Source: Nocardioides insulae DSM 17944 (GTDB lineage: Bacteria; Actinomycetota; Actinomycetes; Propionibacteriales; Nocardioidaceae). From it: 64,000 nt of DNA. The stretch is from positions 620,001 to 684,000 of the forward strand of contig NZ_KE383929.1 of assembly GCF_000422825.1 (NCBI RefSeq), given 5' to 3'. Both the position numbers and the translations under genes were made by a program. The notes under the pieces were generated by a model that was given only the letters and a program-made list of their open reading frames with translations, searched no databases and was not told where the DNA came from. How positions within the stretch are numbered: position 1 is the stretch's first letter; every line of letters begins with the position of its first letter. Below, in pieces: positions 25,568-32,236 of this stretch.

Positions 25568-26332
25568 TCAGAAGCCGAAGTCGCCGAAGTCGAAACCGCC
25601 GCCGTCGCCGCCACCGTAGTCGCCACCACCGTCGCCGTAGTCGCCACCACCGAGCTCCCCGGAGGCGTCGGAACCGTCGAAGGCACCGAGGGAGCCCATC
25701 ATCAGGCCCATCATCATCCAGTTCATCGCGGCGTAGGTGGCGAAGTAGCCGGCGGCGTACGGCTCGAAGGCCCGGCCGCCCTCGTAGTAGGGCACCCGCT
25801 TCGATCCGACCATCACCTGGCGGGTGTCCGGCTCGGCTCCGGCGGCCACCCGCTCGGCGTCAAGCGCACATGCCGGTACGTCGCGTGGCACCCCGCCCGG
25901 GGGCGCCCACTCCACGTCGGCCACCGACAGACCGTGCCGCGGATCGAAGAAGCACGGTGGCCGGCGGACCGGGAGTTCGCGGCCGGCGACCCGGGCACGC
26001 ACGCAGGCGATGGCGTAGCGCCCGTCGTCGACGACCGAGGTGACGTGCTTGATGTCCTCGGGGCTGGTCATCGAGTCACCGGCACGCTTGGCGTCGTCGT
26101 AGACGTCGAGGGCCCGCTGGTAGTCGGCGCGGGCTCCCTCGTCGAGAGGCTCCCCAGCCAGGTCGGCGTCGAGCTGCTGCAACTCCTCCCCCAGCTTGGT
26201 GACGTCCTCGAAGGCGAGGGTGCGGACCGGGGCTAGCTCGAGCTCACGCCGCTGGGCCGCGTTACGTCGGCTGACTGCGATCGCGACGCCGATCACGGCC
26301 AGGATCGCGATGATCAGAAGGAGGCCTCCCAT
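25568..26332 (-). CDS. Membrane-anchored protein with Gly/Asp/Phe-rich tail, function unknown
   Basis: The 254-residue protein has an N-terminal membrane anchor (GGLLLIIAILAVIGVAIAV), a helical region (about residues 35-90) and a middle domain containing RYAIACVRARVAGRELPVR and PPCFFDPRHGLSV. A methionine-rich hydrophobic patch (MNWMMMGLMMGSLG) precedes a 40-residue low-complexity C-terminus of Gly, Asp, Tyr and Phe ending DFGDFGF. Gly-rich aromatic tails of this kind also end TPM-domain (YgcG) proteins, but no TPM domain is evident. Function unknown. It sits 39 bases downstream of the WYL regulator start-side neighbour in an independent unit. Confidence 0.75.
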   Translation of the reverse strand: MGGLLLIIAILAVIGVAIAVSRRNAAQRRELELAPVRTLAFEDVTKLGEELQQLDADLAGEPLDEGARADYQRALDVYDDAKRAGDSMTSPEDIKHVTSVVDDGRYAIACVRARVAGRELPVRRPPCFFDPRHGLSVADVEWAPPGGVPRDVPACALDAERVAAGAEPDTRQVMVGSKRVPYYEGGRAFEPYAAGYFATYAAMNWMMMGLMMGSLGAFDGSDASGELGGGDYGDGGGDYGGGDGGGFDFGDFGF

Positions 26333-26371
26333 GCGCCCACAGTACGGGATCGGTGGTGATCCCGGTCTCGC

Positions 26372-27355
26372 TCAGTTGGTCTTCGGACCATGGCCGTTCG
26401 ACCGGCCGGCGGCCCTGCTCAGCAGCTGCCCCAGCGCGGCCACCTCCGCGACCAGCTCGGGCGGCTCGAGCACCTCGAACTCGCAACCCGAGTGAGCCAG
26501 TCGCATCGCCAGCCAGTAGGGGTCGTCGGCTCCCAGGGTGAGCCGGCAGCGGCCGGGGCCCAGTGGCTCGACCACCCCGGTGGTCGGCGGGATCCGCTCG
26601 CGGATCGTGGCGGCGTCCTCGTGCAGCACGACCACCGCCTGCAGCGGATAGCCCCCTTGCGAGATCGCGCGTTGGACGTAGGCCACCGGATCGGGATGCT
26701 CCCGTGGGCGGAACCGCCAGGTCGTGACCCTCAGATCATGCAGCCGGTCGAGCCGGAAGGTGCGCCAGTCCTCGCGCTCCAGGTCGAAGGCCATGAGGTA
26801 CCAGCGCCGACCGGTCGCGACCAGCTGATACGGCTCCAGTCGGCGCTGGGTGCGGGCACCGTCGCGCGCCTCGTACCCGAACTCGACGCGCACCCGGTCG
26901 CGCGACGCCTTGGCGAGGGCGAGGAGGGCGTCGGCGTCGACCTCGATCCGAGCACCGTCCAGGGTCGCGATCGCCTCGTGCAGGGCACGCACCTCCCCAC
27001 GCAGCCGGGCCGGCAGCACCTGATCGAGCTTCGCGAGGGTGCGCACGGCGGCCTCGCTCGCACCTGCGACCGTGCCGCCGGCCGCCAACCTCAGTGAGAC
27101 CGCGGTGGCGATCGCCTCGTCGTCGTCCAGCAGCAGTGGCGGCAGCGCCTTGCCGGCGCCCAACTGATAGCCGCCGCCGGCCCCCTGGGTGGCGTTGACG
27201 GGGTAGCCCAGGGCCCGCAACCGCTCGACGTCGCGCCGGATGCTCCGGGTCGTGACCCCGAGCCGCTCCGCCAGCTCCGGGCCGGTCCACACCGGACGTT
27301 GCTGGAGCAGCGCGAGCAGGCGCAGCACCCGCTCGGTCGTGCCGATCTCGGTCAT
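26372..27355 (-). CDS. WYL-domain transcriptional regulator (DeoR-type HTH)
   Basis: The 327-residue regulator has an N-terminal winged HTH (RVLRLLALLQQRPVWTGPEL, then LGVTTRSIRRDVERLRALGYPV). A central WYL domain is visible in QLVATGRRWYLMAFDLEREDWRTFRLDRL, with a WCX-like C-terminal extension (LGADDPYWLAMRLAHSG). WYL domains sense nucleic-acid or nucleotide ligands in the characterised cases. ATG 27355. A perfect 9-bp inverted repeat stands 20 bases before this start, which is where an autoregulatory operator would be expected. The divergent neighbour is an SRPBCC-family gene, a possible target. Confidence 0.92.
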   Translation of the reverse strand: MTEIGTTERVLRLLALLQQRPVWTGPELAERLGVTTRSIRRDVERLRALGYPVNATQGAGGGYQLGAGKALPPLLLDDDEAIATAVSLRLAAGGTVAGASEAAVRTLAKLDQVLPARLRGEVRALHEAIATLDGARIEVDADALLALAKASRDRVRVEFGYEARDGARTQRRLEPYQLVATGRRWYLMAFDLEREDWRTFRLDRLHDLRVTTWRFRPREHPDPVAYVQRAISQGGYPLQAVVVLHEDAATIRERIPPTTGVVEPLGPGRCRLTLGADDPYWLAMRLAHSGCEFEVLEPPELVAEVAALGQLLSRAAGRSNGHGPKTN

Positions 27356-27374
27356 GAACAACACTCTGCCACCC

Positions 27375-27399
27375 CAAGCGGACAGATCGCGTCCGCTTG
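27375..27399. promoter_or_regulatory. Perfect 9-bp inverted repeat, likely operator of the WYL regulator
   Basis: CAAGCGGAC and GTCCGCTTG flank a seven-base spacer, giving half-site centres about 1.5 helical turns apart. It lies 20 bases before the ATG of the WYL regulator gene and 154 bases before the divergent SRPBCC gene, so it could control either. Confidence 0.5.
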
Positions 27400-27552
27400 A
27401 CGGGCCGGCCCGGGGCCACTCGACCGAGCCGGATCCGACCCCAGCCCGGCCGGACCCGACCTCGCCGGACCAAGGCACTCCGCCGGCCCGGTGTGGCACC
27501 GCGCCGCCGCCACGTCGTAGCCCAAGGCGGGCCGGGCGGCTAGCGTGACGGC

Positions 27553-28098
27553 GTGACCGACTCGAGCACGCCCACCGGACCAGCCGACCATCCGTTCCCC
27601 GCCGGGGACTCGACCGAACGGATCTCCGCCGATCGCGTCATGCCGGCCCCACCGGCGGAGGTCTTCGCCGTCCTGTGCGACCCCCACGGCCACGTCGCCA
27701 TGGATTCCTCCGGGATGCTGCAGTCCTCGGCCGGCGATCCGGTGGGTGCGGCTGGCGACCGGTTCATCGTCCACATGGATCGCGAAGCTCTCGGCGACGT
27801 TCCGCTGGGCAAGTACGACGTGGAGGTGGAGATCACCCGCTTCGAACCGGACGCGGCGATCGAGTGGACCATCCACGGCACCATCAAGCCGCCCATCGGG
27901 CACGTGTACGGCTATCTCCTCGATCCGGTCTCTACCGAGGACGACTCCCCCGCCACCCGGGTCACGTCGTACTGCGACTGGAGTTCGGCCGCTGAGAAGT
28001 GGAAGCCGGTCTTCCCCGTGATCGACCAGAAGTCGCTGCGCGCCTCGCTGGGAGTGCTGGAGAGAGCAGTACGGCGAGGCTATCCCCGCCCGGAGTGA
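27553..28098 (+). CDS. SRPBCC (START/Bet v 1-fold) family protein
   Basis: The 181-residue protein matches the polyketide-cyclase/SRPBCC ligand-binding fold. Features are ISADRVMPAPPAEVFAVLCDP at the start of the domain, a central strand pair (VEVEITRFEPDAAIEWTIHG) and a final helix KSLRASLGVLERAV. The fold binds hydrophobic ligands; its role is unknown. GTG 27553. It is divergent from the WYL regulator gene, whose operator-like inverted repeat lies in the shared region, so it may be the regulated gene. Confidence 0.8.
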   Translation: MTDSSTPTGPADHPFPAGDSTERISADRVMPAPPAEVFAVLCDPHGHVAMDSSGMLQSSAGDPVGAAGDRFIVHMDREALGDVPLGKYDVEVEITRFEPDAAIEWTIHGTIKPPIGHVYGYLLDPVSTEDDSPATRVTSYCDWSSAAEKWKPVFPVIDQKSLRASLGVLERAVRRGYPRPE

Positions 28099-28124
28099 CG
28101 CGCTCCCACGTCATCCCGCGACGG

Positions 28125-28148
28125 TGTCCGGGCAGGACCGTCCGGACA
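28125..28148. terminator. Possible bidirectional terminator
   Basis: A 7-bp stem TGTCCGG / CCGGACA with a ten-base loop lies in the 94-base convergent gap between the SRPBCC and hydroxybutyryl-CoA dehydrogenase genes. Confidence 0.4.
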
Positions 28149-28192
28149 GCGTCCCGGCGACACCTCGGGAGGCCTCGCCGGGATCCGGTCCG

Positions 28193-29377
28193 TCATCGGT
28201 AGTCGTGGAACCCCCGCCCGGTCTTCCGGCCGAGCTCGCCGGCGGCGACCTTCTCCTCGAGTAGCGCGGCGGGAGCGAACCCGGCGTACTCGAACTCGCT
28301 GTGCAGCTCCTTCTGGATCGCCAGGGAGACGTCGGCGCCGACCACGTCGAGCAGTTCGAAGGGGCCCATCGGCAGCCCCGCCTGCTCCTTGAGGGCCGTG
28401 TCGATCACGGCCATGTCGATCCCGGACTCGTGCAGCTTGATGGCGTCGTTGAGATAGGGGAAGAGCAGGCAGTTGACGATGAACCCGGCACGGTCGGTGC
28501 ACGACACGGCGACCTTGCCGACGGAGGCGCACAGCGCCTTGACGCTCTGATCGACCTCCGGTGCGGTGAGGTCGGTGGCCACGACCTCGACCAGCTTCAT
28601 CACCGGTGCCGGATTGAAGAAGTGCATCCCGATCACGTCCTGCGGTCGACCTGTCACCTTGGCGAGCTCGGTGATCGGCAGGCTCGAGGTGGTGGTGGCG
28701 AGGATCGTGCCTGGCTTGCACACCCGGTCCAGGTCGAGGAACAGCCGGGTCTTCAGTTCGAGTTGCTCCGCAACCGCCTCCACGACCAGGTCGACCTCAT
28801 CCAGTGTTTCGATCGCCGTCGCGCCGGTCAGCCGGCCGAGCACCTCGGTCTTGGTGGACTCCTCGGCCCGGCCCTTGGCGATCGCGCGGTCCAGCGAGGC
28901 GGTGATCGTGGTGACCACGCCGTCGACCTTGTCCTGGGTGCGCCCGACGAAGATCACGTCGTACCCGCTCTTCGCGAACACCTCGACGATGCCGGCGGCC
29001 ATGGTGCCGGTGCCGACCACGCCCACCCTCTCGATCCGGTGCTTGAGGACGGGGTCACCGGTGACCGCGGCCGGTGCTGCGCTGGCGACCGTCGACGCCT
29101 CGTCGGCGACCCTGTCTAGCAGTGCCGCGGGGCGGTGCAGCGGATCACCGGTCTCGGCGAAGCGCTGCGCGAGGGCGCCCCGCACCCCCGCCGGCCCGGT
29201 CTCGTCGAGGACGGCCAACGGCCCGGCCGGGTAGCCGCAGCCGAAGCGCATGGCGGCATCGATGTCGGCGGCGGTCGCGTAACCGCTCTCGAGCATCCGC
29301 ACCGCATGGTTGAGGTAGGGGTAGATCAGCGTGGAGGCGATCCGCGCGGCAGTGGGCGAGGTCATGTCCGGCAGCAT
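28193..29377 (-). CDS. 3-hydroxybutyryl-CoA dehydrogenase with an extra N-terminal 3HCDH domain
   Basis: The 394-residue protein oxidises or forms 3-hydroxybutyryl-CoA with NAD(P). From about residue 115 it is a standard enzyme: Rossmann motif VGVVGTGTMAAGIVEVFA, VDLVVEAVAEQLELK, the catalytic-His segment GMHFFNPAPVMKLVEVV, then a C-terminal domain with CTDRAGFIVNCLLFPYLND and GPFELLDVVGADVS. The first 90 residues are a second, degenerate copy of that C-terminal domain (STLIYPYLNHAVRMLESGYA, FGCGYPAGPLAVLDE). The Streptomyces protein I recall (about 590 aa, SCO5385) has two full copies, so this looks like one lacking its first Rossmann domain. ATG 29377 or 29365. A TTACC-type inverted repeat stands 11 bases upstream. 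Confidence 0.9.
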   Translation of the reverse strand: MLPDMTSPTAARIASTLIYPYLNHAVRMLESGYATAADIDAAMRFGCGYPAGPLAVLDETGPAGVRGALAQRFAETGDPLHRPAALLDRVADEASTVASAAPAAVTGDPVLKHRIERVGVVGTGTMAAGIVEVFAKSGYDVIFVGRTQDKVDGVVTTITASLDRAIAKGRAEESTKTEVLGRLTGATAIETLDEVDLVVEAVAEQLELKTRLFLDLDRVCKPGTILATTTSSLPITELAKVTGRPQDVIGMHFFNPAPVMKLVEVVATDLTAPEVDQSVKALCASVGKVAVSCTDRAGFIVNCLLFPYLNDAIKLHESGIDMAVIDTALKEQAGLPMGPFELLDVVGADVSLAIQKELHSEFEYAGFAPAALLEEKVAAGELGRKTGRGFHDYR

Positions 29378-29682
29378 GACAGTCTCACTACCCCCTGGTA
29401 ACCCTTCCGTGACGCAGGTCACGATGCCGACGATTTGCCGCCCCGGCCGACTCGTGCGCTCCGCCCCAGAGCCTTGTGCGTGTACGCCGGAGAGCATCGA
29501 GTGTCCCTCTCCCGGCGGCACGGCTGAGCCGCCGCGCGCGGCGACCGAGGACGGACGTGGAAGGGTCGACCCGCATGGGGCGGCGGCGCCACCACCCCGG
29601 GCGCTCCCCTGCCCTTGCGGCGCCGGTCCCGCCGGAGCAGCGGTGTGCCGCACTGCCACGGGGGCAGGTAGATTGCGGCCGC
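29378..29682. other. 305-base divergent intergenic region, hydroxybutyryl-CoA dehydrogenase / nucS
   Basis: No gene is supported here. The open frames that cross it are extensions of the two flanking genes and have proline/arginine-rich non-conserved translations. It holds the TTACC-type inverted repeat beside the dehydrogenase gene, and presumably the nucS promoter in its right half. No homology to the missing first Rossmann domain of the dehydrogenase is visible in any frame. Confidence 0.6.
29388..29401. promoter_or_regulatory. TTACC-N4-GGTAA type inverted repeat before the hydroxybutyryl-CoA dehydrogenase gene
   Basis: The plus strand reads CTACC-CCCT-GGTAA, which differs from the perfect ccr site by one base in the left arm. 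It lies 11 bases before the dehydrogenase ATG and covers the G-rich stretch that would be its ribosome-binding site, so a bound repressor would block both promoter clearance and initiation. Confidence 0.45.
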
Positions 29683-30357
29683 GTGAGACTCGTCGTTGCC
29701 ACCTGCCAGGTCGACTACGCCGGCCGCCTGACCGCCCACCTGCCGATGGCCACCCGAGTGCTGATGATCAAGGCCGACGGCTCGGTGCTGGTGCACTCCG
29801 ACGGCGGGTCGTACAAGCCACTCAACTGGATGTCCCCGCCGTGCACCCTCAGGGAGGGCAGCGCCGAGGACGGCCGCGCCGAGTGGACGGTGACCTCCAA
29901 GACCGATGACACCTTGCGCATCCTGATCCAGGAGATCCACCACGACACCTCGCACGTGCTCGGTCTCGACCCCGGGTTGCAGAAGGACGGCGTGGAGAAG
30001 CACCTCCAGGAGCTCCTGGCCGACCACCCGACCACGCTGGCCGACGGCCTCACGCTGGTACGACGGGAGTTCCCCACTGCGATCGGCCCGGTCGACCTGA
30101 TGTGCCGCGACGCCGAGGGCCGCTCGGTGGCGGTGGAGATCAAGCGGCGCGGCGAGATCGACGGTGTCGAGCAGCTCACCCGCTATCTCGACCTGCTCAA
30201 CCGCGACCCGCTGCTGGCGCCGGTCCGCGGCATCTTCGCCGCCCAGGAGATCCGGCCGCAGGCCCGGGTGCTCGCCACCGACCGCGGCATCGCCTGTGCC
30301 GTGGTCGACTACGACGCCCTGCGGGGCCTCGACGACCCCAGCGAGCGGCTCTTCTGA
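29683..30357 (+). CDS. nucS: Endonuclease NucS (EndoMS), non-canonical mismatch repair
   Basis: The 224-residue actinobacterial NucS cleaves both strands at mismatches and replaces MutS/MutL in this phylum. The N-terminal DNA-binding half starts VRLVVATCQVDYAG. The C-terminal RecB-like nuclease shows the catalytic Asp in GPVDLMCRDAEG and the Glu-x-Lys in VAVEIKRRGEIDG, followed by EQLTRYLDLLNRDP. The C-terminus ends DPSERLF, matching the short acidic tail that contacts the beta clamp in described homologues. GTG 29683 gives the standard length. It stands alone, convergent with the oxidase gene. Confidence 0.96.
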   Translation: MRLVVATCQVDYAGRLTAHLPMATRVLMIKADGSVLVHSDGGSYKPLNWMSPPCTLREGSAEDGRAEWTVTSKTDDTLRILIQEIHHDTSHVLGLDPGLQKDGVEKHLQELLADHPTTLADGLTLVRREFPTAIGPVDLMCRDAEGRSVAVEIKRRGEIDGVEQLTRYLDLLNRDPLLAPVRGIFAAQEIRPQARVLATDRGIACAVVDYDALRGLDDPSERLF

Positions 30358-30411
30358 GCTCCTCCGGGTGGCCTTTGCGACCGTCGCGACCGTGGCATCG
30401 GCCGGACCCGC

Positions 30412-31332
30412 TCAGCCGACCAAGGCGACGACGTCCTCCGCACAGCCCCAGCTCAGGGTGACGCCGGCGCCACCTTGGCCGTAGCAATGCACGACGTCCC
30501 CCTCGCGCTCGACCCGCACCGCCGGGCGGGCCGGTCGAAGCCCCACCCGGTGCTGGAGCACCTTCGCCCCGGCGAGTTCGGGCACCAGCGCGGTAGCGCG
30601 CGCCAGGATCGCATCCGCCGTGGCCGGGTCGGGGGTGCGGCTCCACTCGCCACGCTGTTCGGTGCCGCCCACCACGATGTCGCGCGAGCGCGGGACGATG
30701 TAGGTCGGTTCATCGGTGGAGTCGTCGAGCCACCAACGGTCGAGCCCGAACTGTGCGACCCGCAGCACCTGGCCGCGGACCGGCTCCACGGTGAGGTCAC
30801 CGGCGAAGTGCCGGGCGGCCAGGCCGGTGCAGTTGACCACCACGTCGGCCCGGCCCGCACCCGTCTCCGGAAGTGCCGAGAGGGTGTGCCGGGTGATGGT
30901 GCCGCCGAGTGAGTCCAGACGCGCCGCCAGCCAGTCGAGGTAGACCGGCATCTCGATCACGGGGACGGTGAGCGTCCAGCCGTCGGCGTACCCGGGTGGC
31001 AGCGCCGTCTCCCGGTCGAGGCCGGGGACCGCACTTCCCCACCACGGCCGCTCGGTGCGTTCGCGGAAGACCTCGGTGCCGGTCCGCATCTCCACCCCGG
31101 TGCCGGCCTTCGTGGCGAGGTCGGCGAAGACCTCGAAGGACCGGGCCGACCAGGTCGTCACTCGATCCCGGGGCAGCGCGAGGTAGGGATACCAGATCGC
31201 GGCGGCCACCGCCGAGGTCGTCTCCCTCGGAAGGTCCCGGGCGAGTACGTCGACCCGGTGCCCGGCCTCGGCCAGGCGGACGGCTGCGCTCAGGCCGACC
31301 ACGCCCGCGCCCACCACGATGACCCTGCTCAT
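30412..31332 (-). CDS. FAD-dependent D-amino acid oxidase family protein
   Basis: This 306-residue DAO-family flavoprotein has the ADP-binding motif VIVVGAGVVGLSAAVRLAEAG at its start. DAAO-specific segments are AIWYPYLALP, VVNCTGLAARHFAGD, VRGQVLRV, YIVPRSRDIVVGGTEQRGEW and the C-terminal VVHCYGQGGAGVTLSWGCA. The family oxidatively deaminates D-amino acids to keto acids and hydrogen peroxide. The conserved Tyr and Arg of the substrate pocket appear in TYIVPR and GLRPARP. ATG 31332 is preferred; an in-frame GTG nine bases earlier is possible. Single gene between nucS and ferritin. Confidence 0.9.
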   Translation of the reverse strand: MSRVIVVGAGVVGLSAAVRLAEAGHRVDVLARDLPRETTSAVAAAIWYPYLALPRDRVTTWSARSFEVFADLATKAGTGVEMRTGTEVFRERTERPWWGSAVPGLDRETALPPGYADGWTLTVPVIEMPVYLDWLAARLDSLGGTITRHTLSALPETGAGRADVVVNCTGLAARHFAGDLTVEPVRGQVLRVAQFGLDRWWLDDSTDEPTYIVPRSRDIVVGGTEQRGEWSRTPDPATADAILARATALVPELAGAKVLQHRVGLRPARPAVRVEREGDVVHCYGQGGAGVTLSWGCAEDVVALVG

Positions 31333-31379
31333 GGAGCTCACCGGGCGAGTCTGTCAGGCGACGACGCAGCCGTCAGCGC

Positions 31380-31904
31380 CTACGCGCCCGCGATCGGCGG
31401 CGCGGTGGGGTCGCTGTCGCCCTTGGTGGCCTCACGGGCGACGAACTCCTCGATCTGCTCGAGGTCGTCCCGGTTGCGGGTGACGACGGCGAGGAGATCC
31501 CCCATCGTGGCGACCTCCTCGACCTGCTCGCGGATGAACCAGCCCATGAACTGCTCGGAGGCGAAGTCGATCTCCTCGCGGGCGATCCGGTACAGCTCGT
31601 TGATCTGGTCGGTGACCCGCTTCTCCTGCTCGAGCGCGAGCGCCACCGGAGCGACGACGTCCTCGAAGCTGTTGACCACCGCGGGGACGGCCGGGAACTC
31701 GACCTTCGCGTCGGTGTCGAGGAGGTACTGCACCATCATCAGCGCGTGGTCGCGCTCCTCGCCCGCCTGACGGTAGAAGAATGCCGCCATCTGGGGCAGC
31801 GTCAGATCGTCGTAGTAGACCGCACAGGCGAGGTACTGGTTGTGCGCGGCCAGTTCGTTGCCGATCTGGACGTTGAGCTGTTCGACGAAACGATCGGCAA
31901 CCAC
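31380..31904 (-). CDS. Non-haem ferritin
   Basis: The 174-residue ferritin-fold protein has ferroxidase residues in NELAAHNQYLACAVYY, AGEERDHALMMVQYLL (ExxH) and EQFMGWFIREQVEE. Spacing is like mycobacterial BfrB. It oxidises Fe(II) and stores iron as a mineral inside a 24-mer. GTG 31904 has AGGAG at good spacing. It lies 26 bases downstream of the Cys-rich small-protein gene, so both share one transcript, whose promoter region carries a DtxR/IdeR-type iron box. Confidence 0.95.
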   Translation of the reverse strand: MVADRFVEQLNVQIGNELAAHNQYLACAVYYDDLTLPQMAAFFYRQAGEERDHALMMVQYLLDTDAKVEFPAVPAVVNSFEDVVAPVALALEQEKRVTDQINELYRIAREEIDFASEQFMGWFIREQVEEVATMGDLLAVVTRNRDDLEQIEEFVAREATKGDSDPTAPPIAGA

Positions 31905-31930
31905 ACTGGTCTCCTCATCATGGGTCGGGG

Positions 31931-32119
31931 TCAGGCGGCCTTGGCGAGCCGCTTCTTGGTGACCTTACGCCCGTCCACGCTCACCAGCTTGCGCTTCTTG
32001 ACCGTGTACCCCTCGGGCAACGTGCCTTCCTTGAGCATGCGCAGCGGGCAACGAGAGCACTTCGACTTGGAGACGCAGCACTCCATCTTCGGCAGCTTGT
32101 TCTTGCTCTTCTTACCCAC
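31931..32119 (-). CDS. Small basic Cys-rich protein (62 aa), function unknown
   Basis: The product is lysine/arginine-rich at both ends (GKKSKNKLPK and VKKRKLVSVDGRKVTKKRL). A central cluster of four cysteines, C14, C15, C21 and C24, lies in ECCVSKSKCSRCPLRMLK. The C-C-x5-C-x2-C pattern could bind Zn(II), Fe or an iron-sulfur cluster. GTG 32119 is taken as the start because an earlier in-frame GTG (32152) would put the iron box inside the gene. It directly precedes the ferritin gene and follows the iron box by 18 bases, so an iron-linked role such as a sensor, chaperone or transcription factor is inferred. I do not recognise the family. Confidence 0.75.
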   Translation of the reverse strand: MGKKSKNKLPKMECCVSKSKCSRCPLRMLKEGTLPEGYTVKKRKLVSVDGRKVTKKRLAKAA

Positions 32120-32137
32120 GCGCAGAAAGTAGCACGA

Positions 32138-32156
32138 ACAGGTAAGCCTCACCTAC
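32138..32156. promoter_or_regulatory. DtxR/IdeR-type iron box
   Basis: The core AGGTAAGCCTCACCTA matches the consensus TWAGGTWAGSCTWACCTWA at about 15 of 19 positions, with both AGGT/ACCT arms intact. It stands 18 bases before the GTG of the Cys-rich small-protein gene, upstream of ferritin. Position so close to the start fits repression by the iron-loaded regulator; distal boxes are used for activation of bfrB in Mycobacterium, so the direction of control is unclear. Confidence 0.65.
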
Positions 32157-32236
32157 GTGAGGCGCACCACGTGGATGGCGCGCCGCCTGCGCACCCGGAT
32201 GGTGCCGCGGGGCGGGTGGGGATCGGTGGATCCGGG

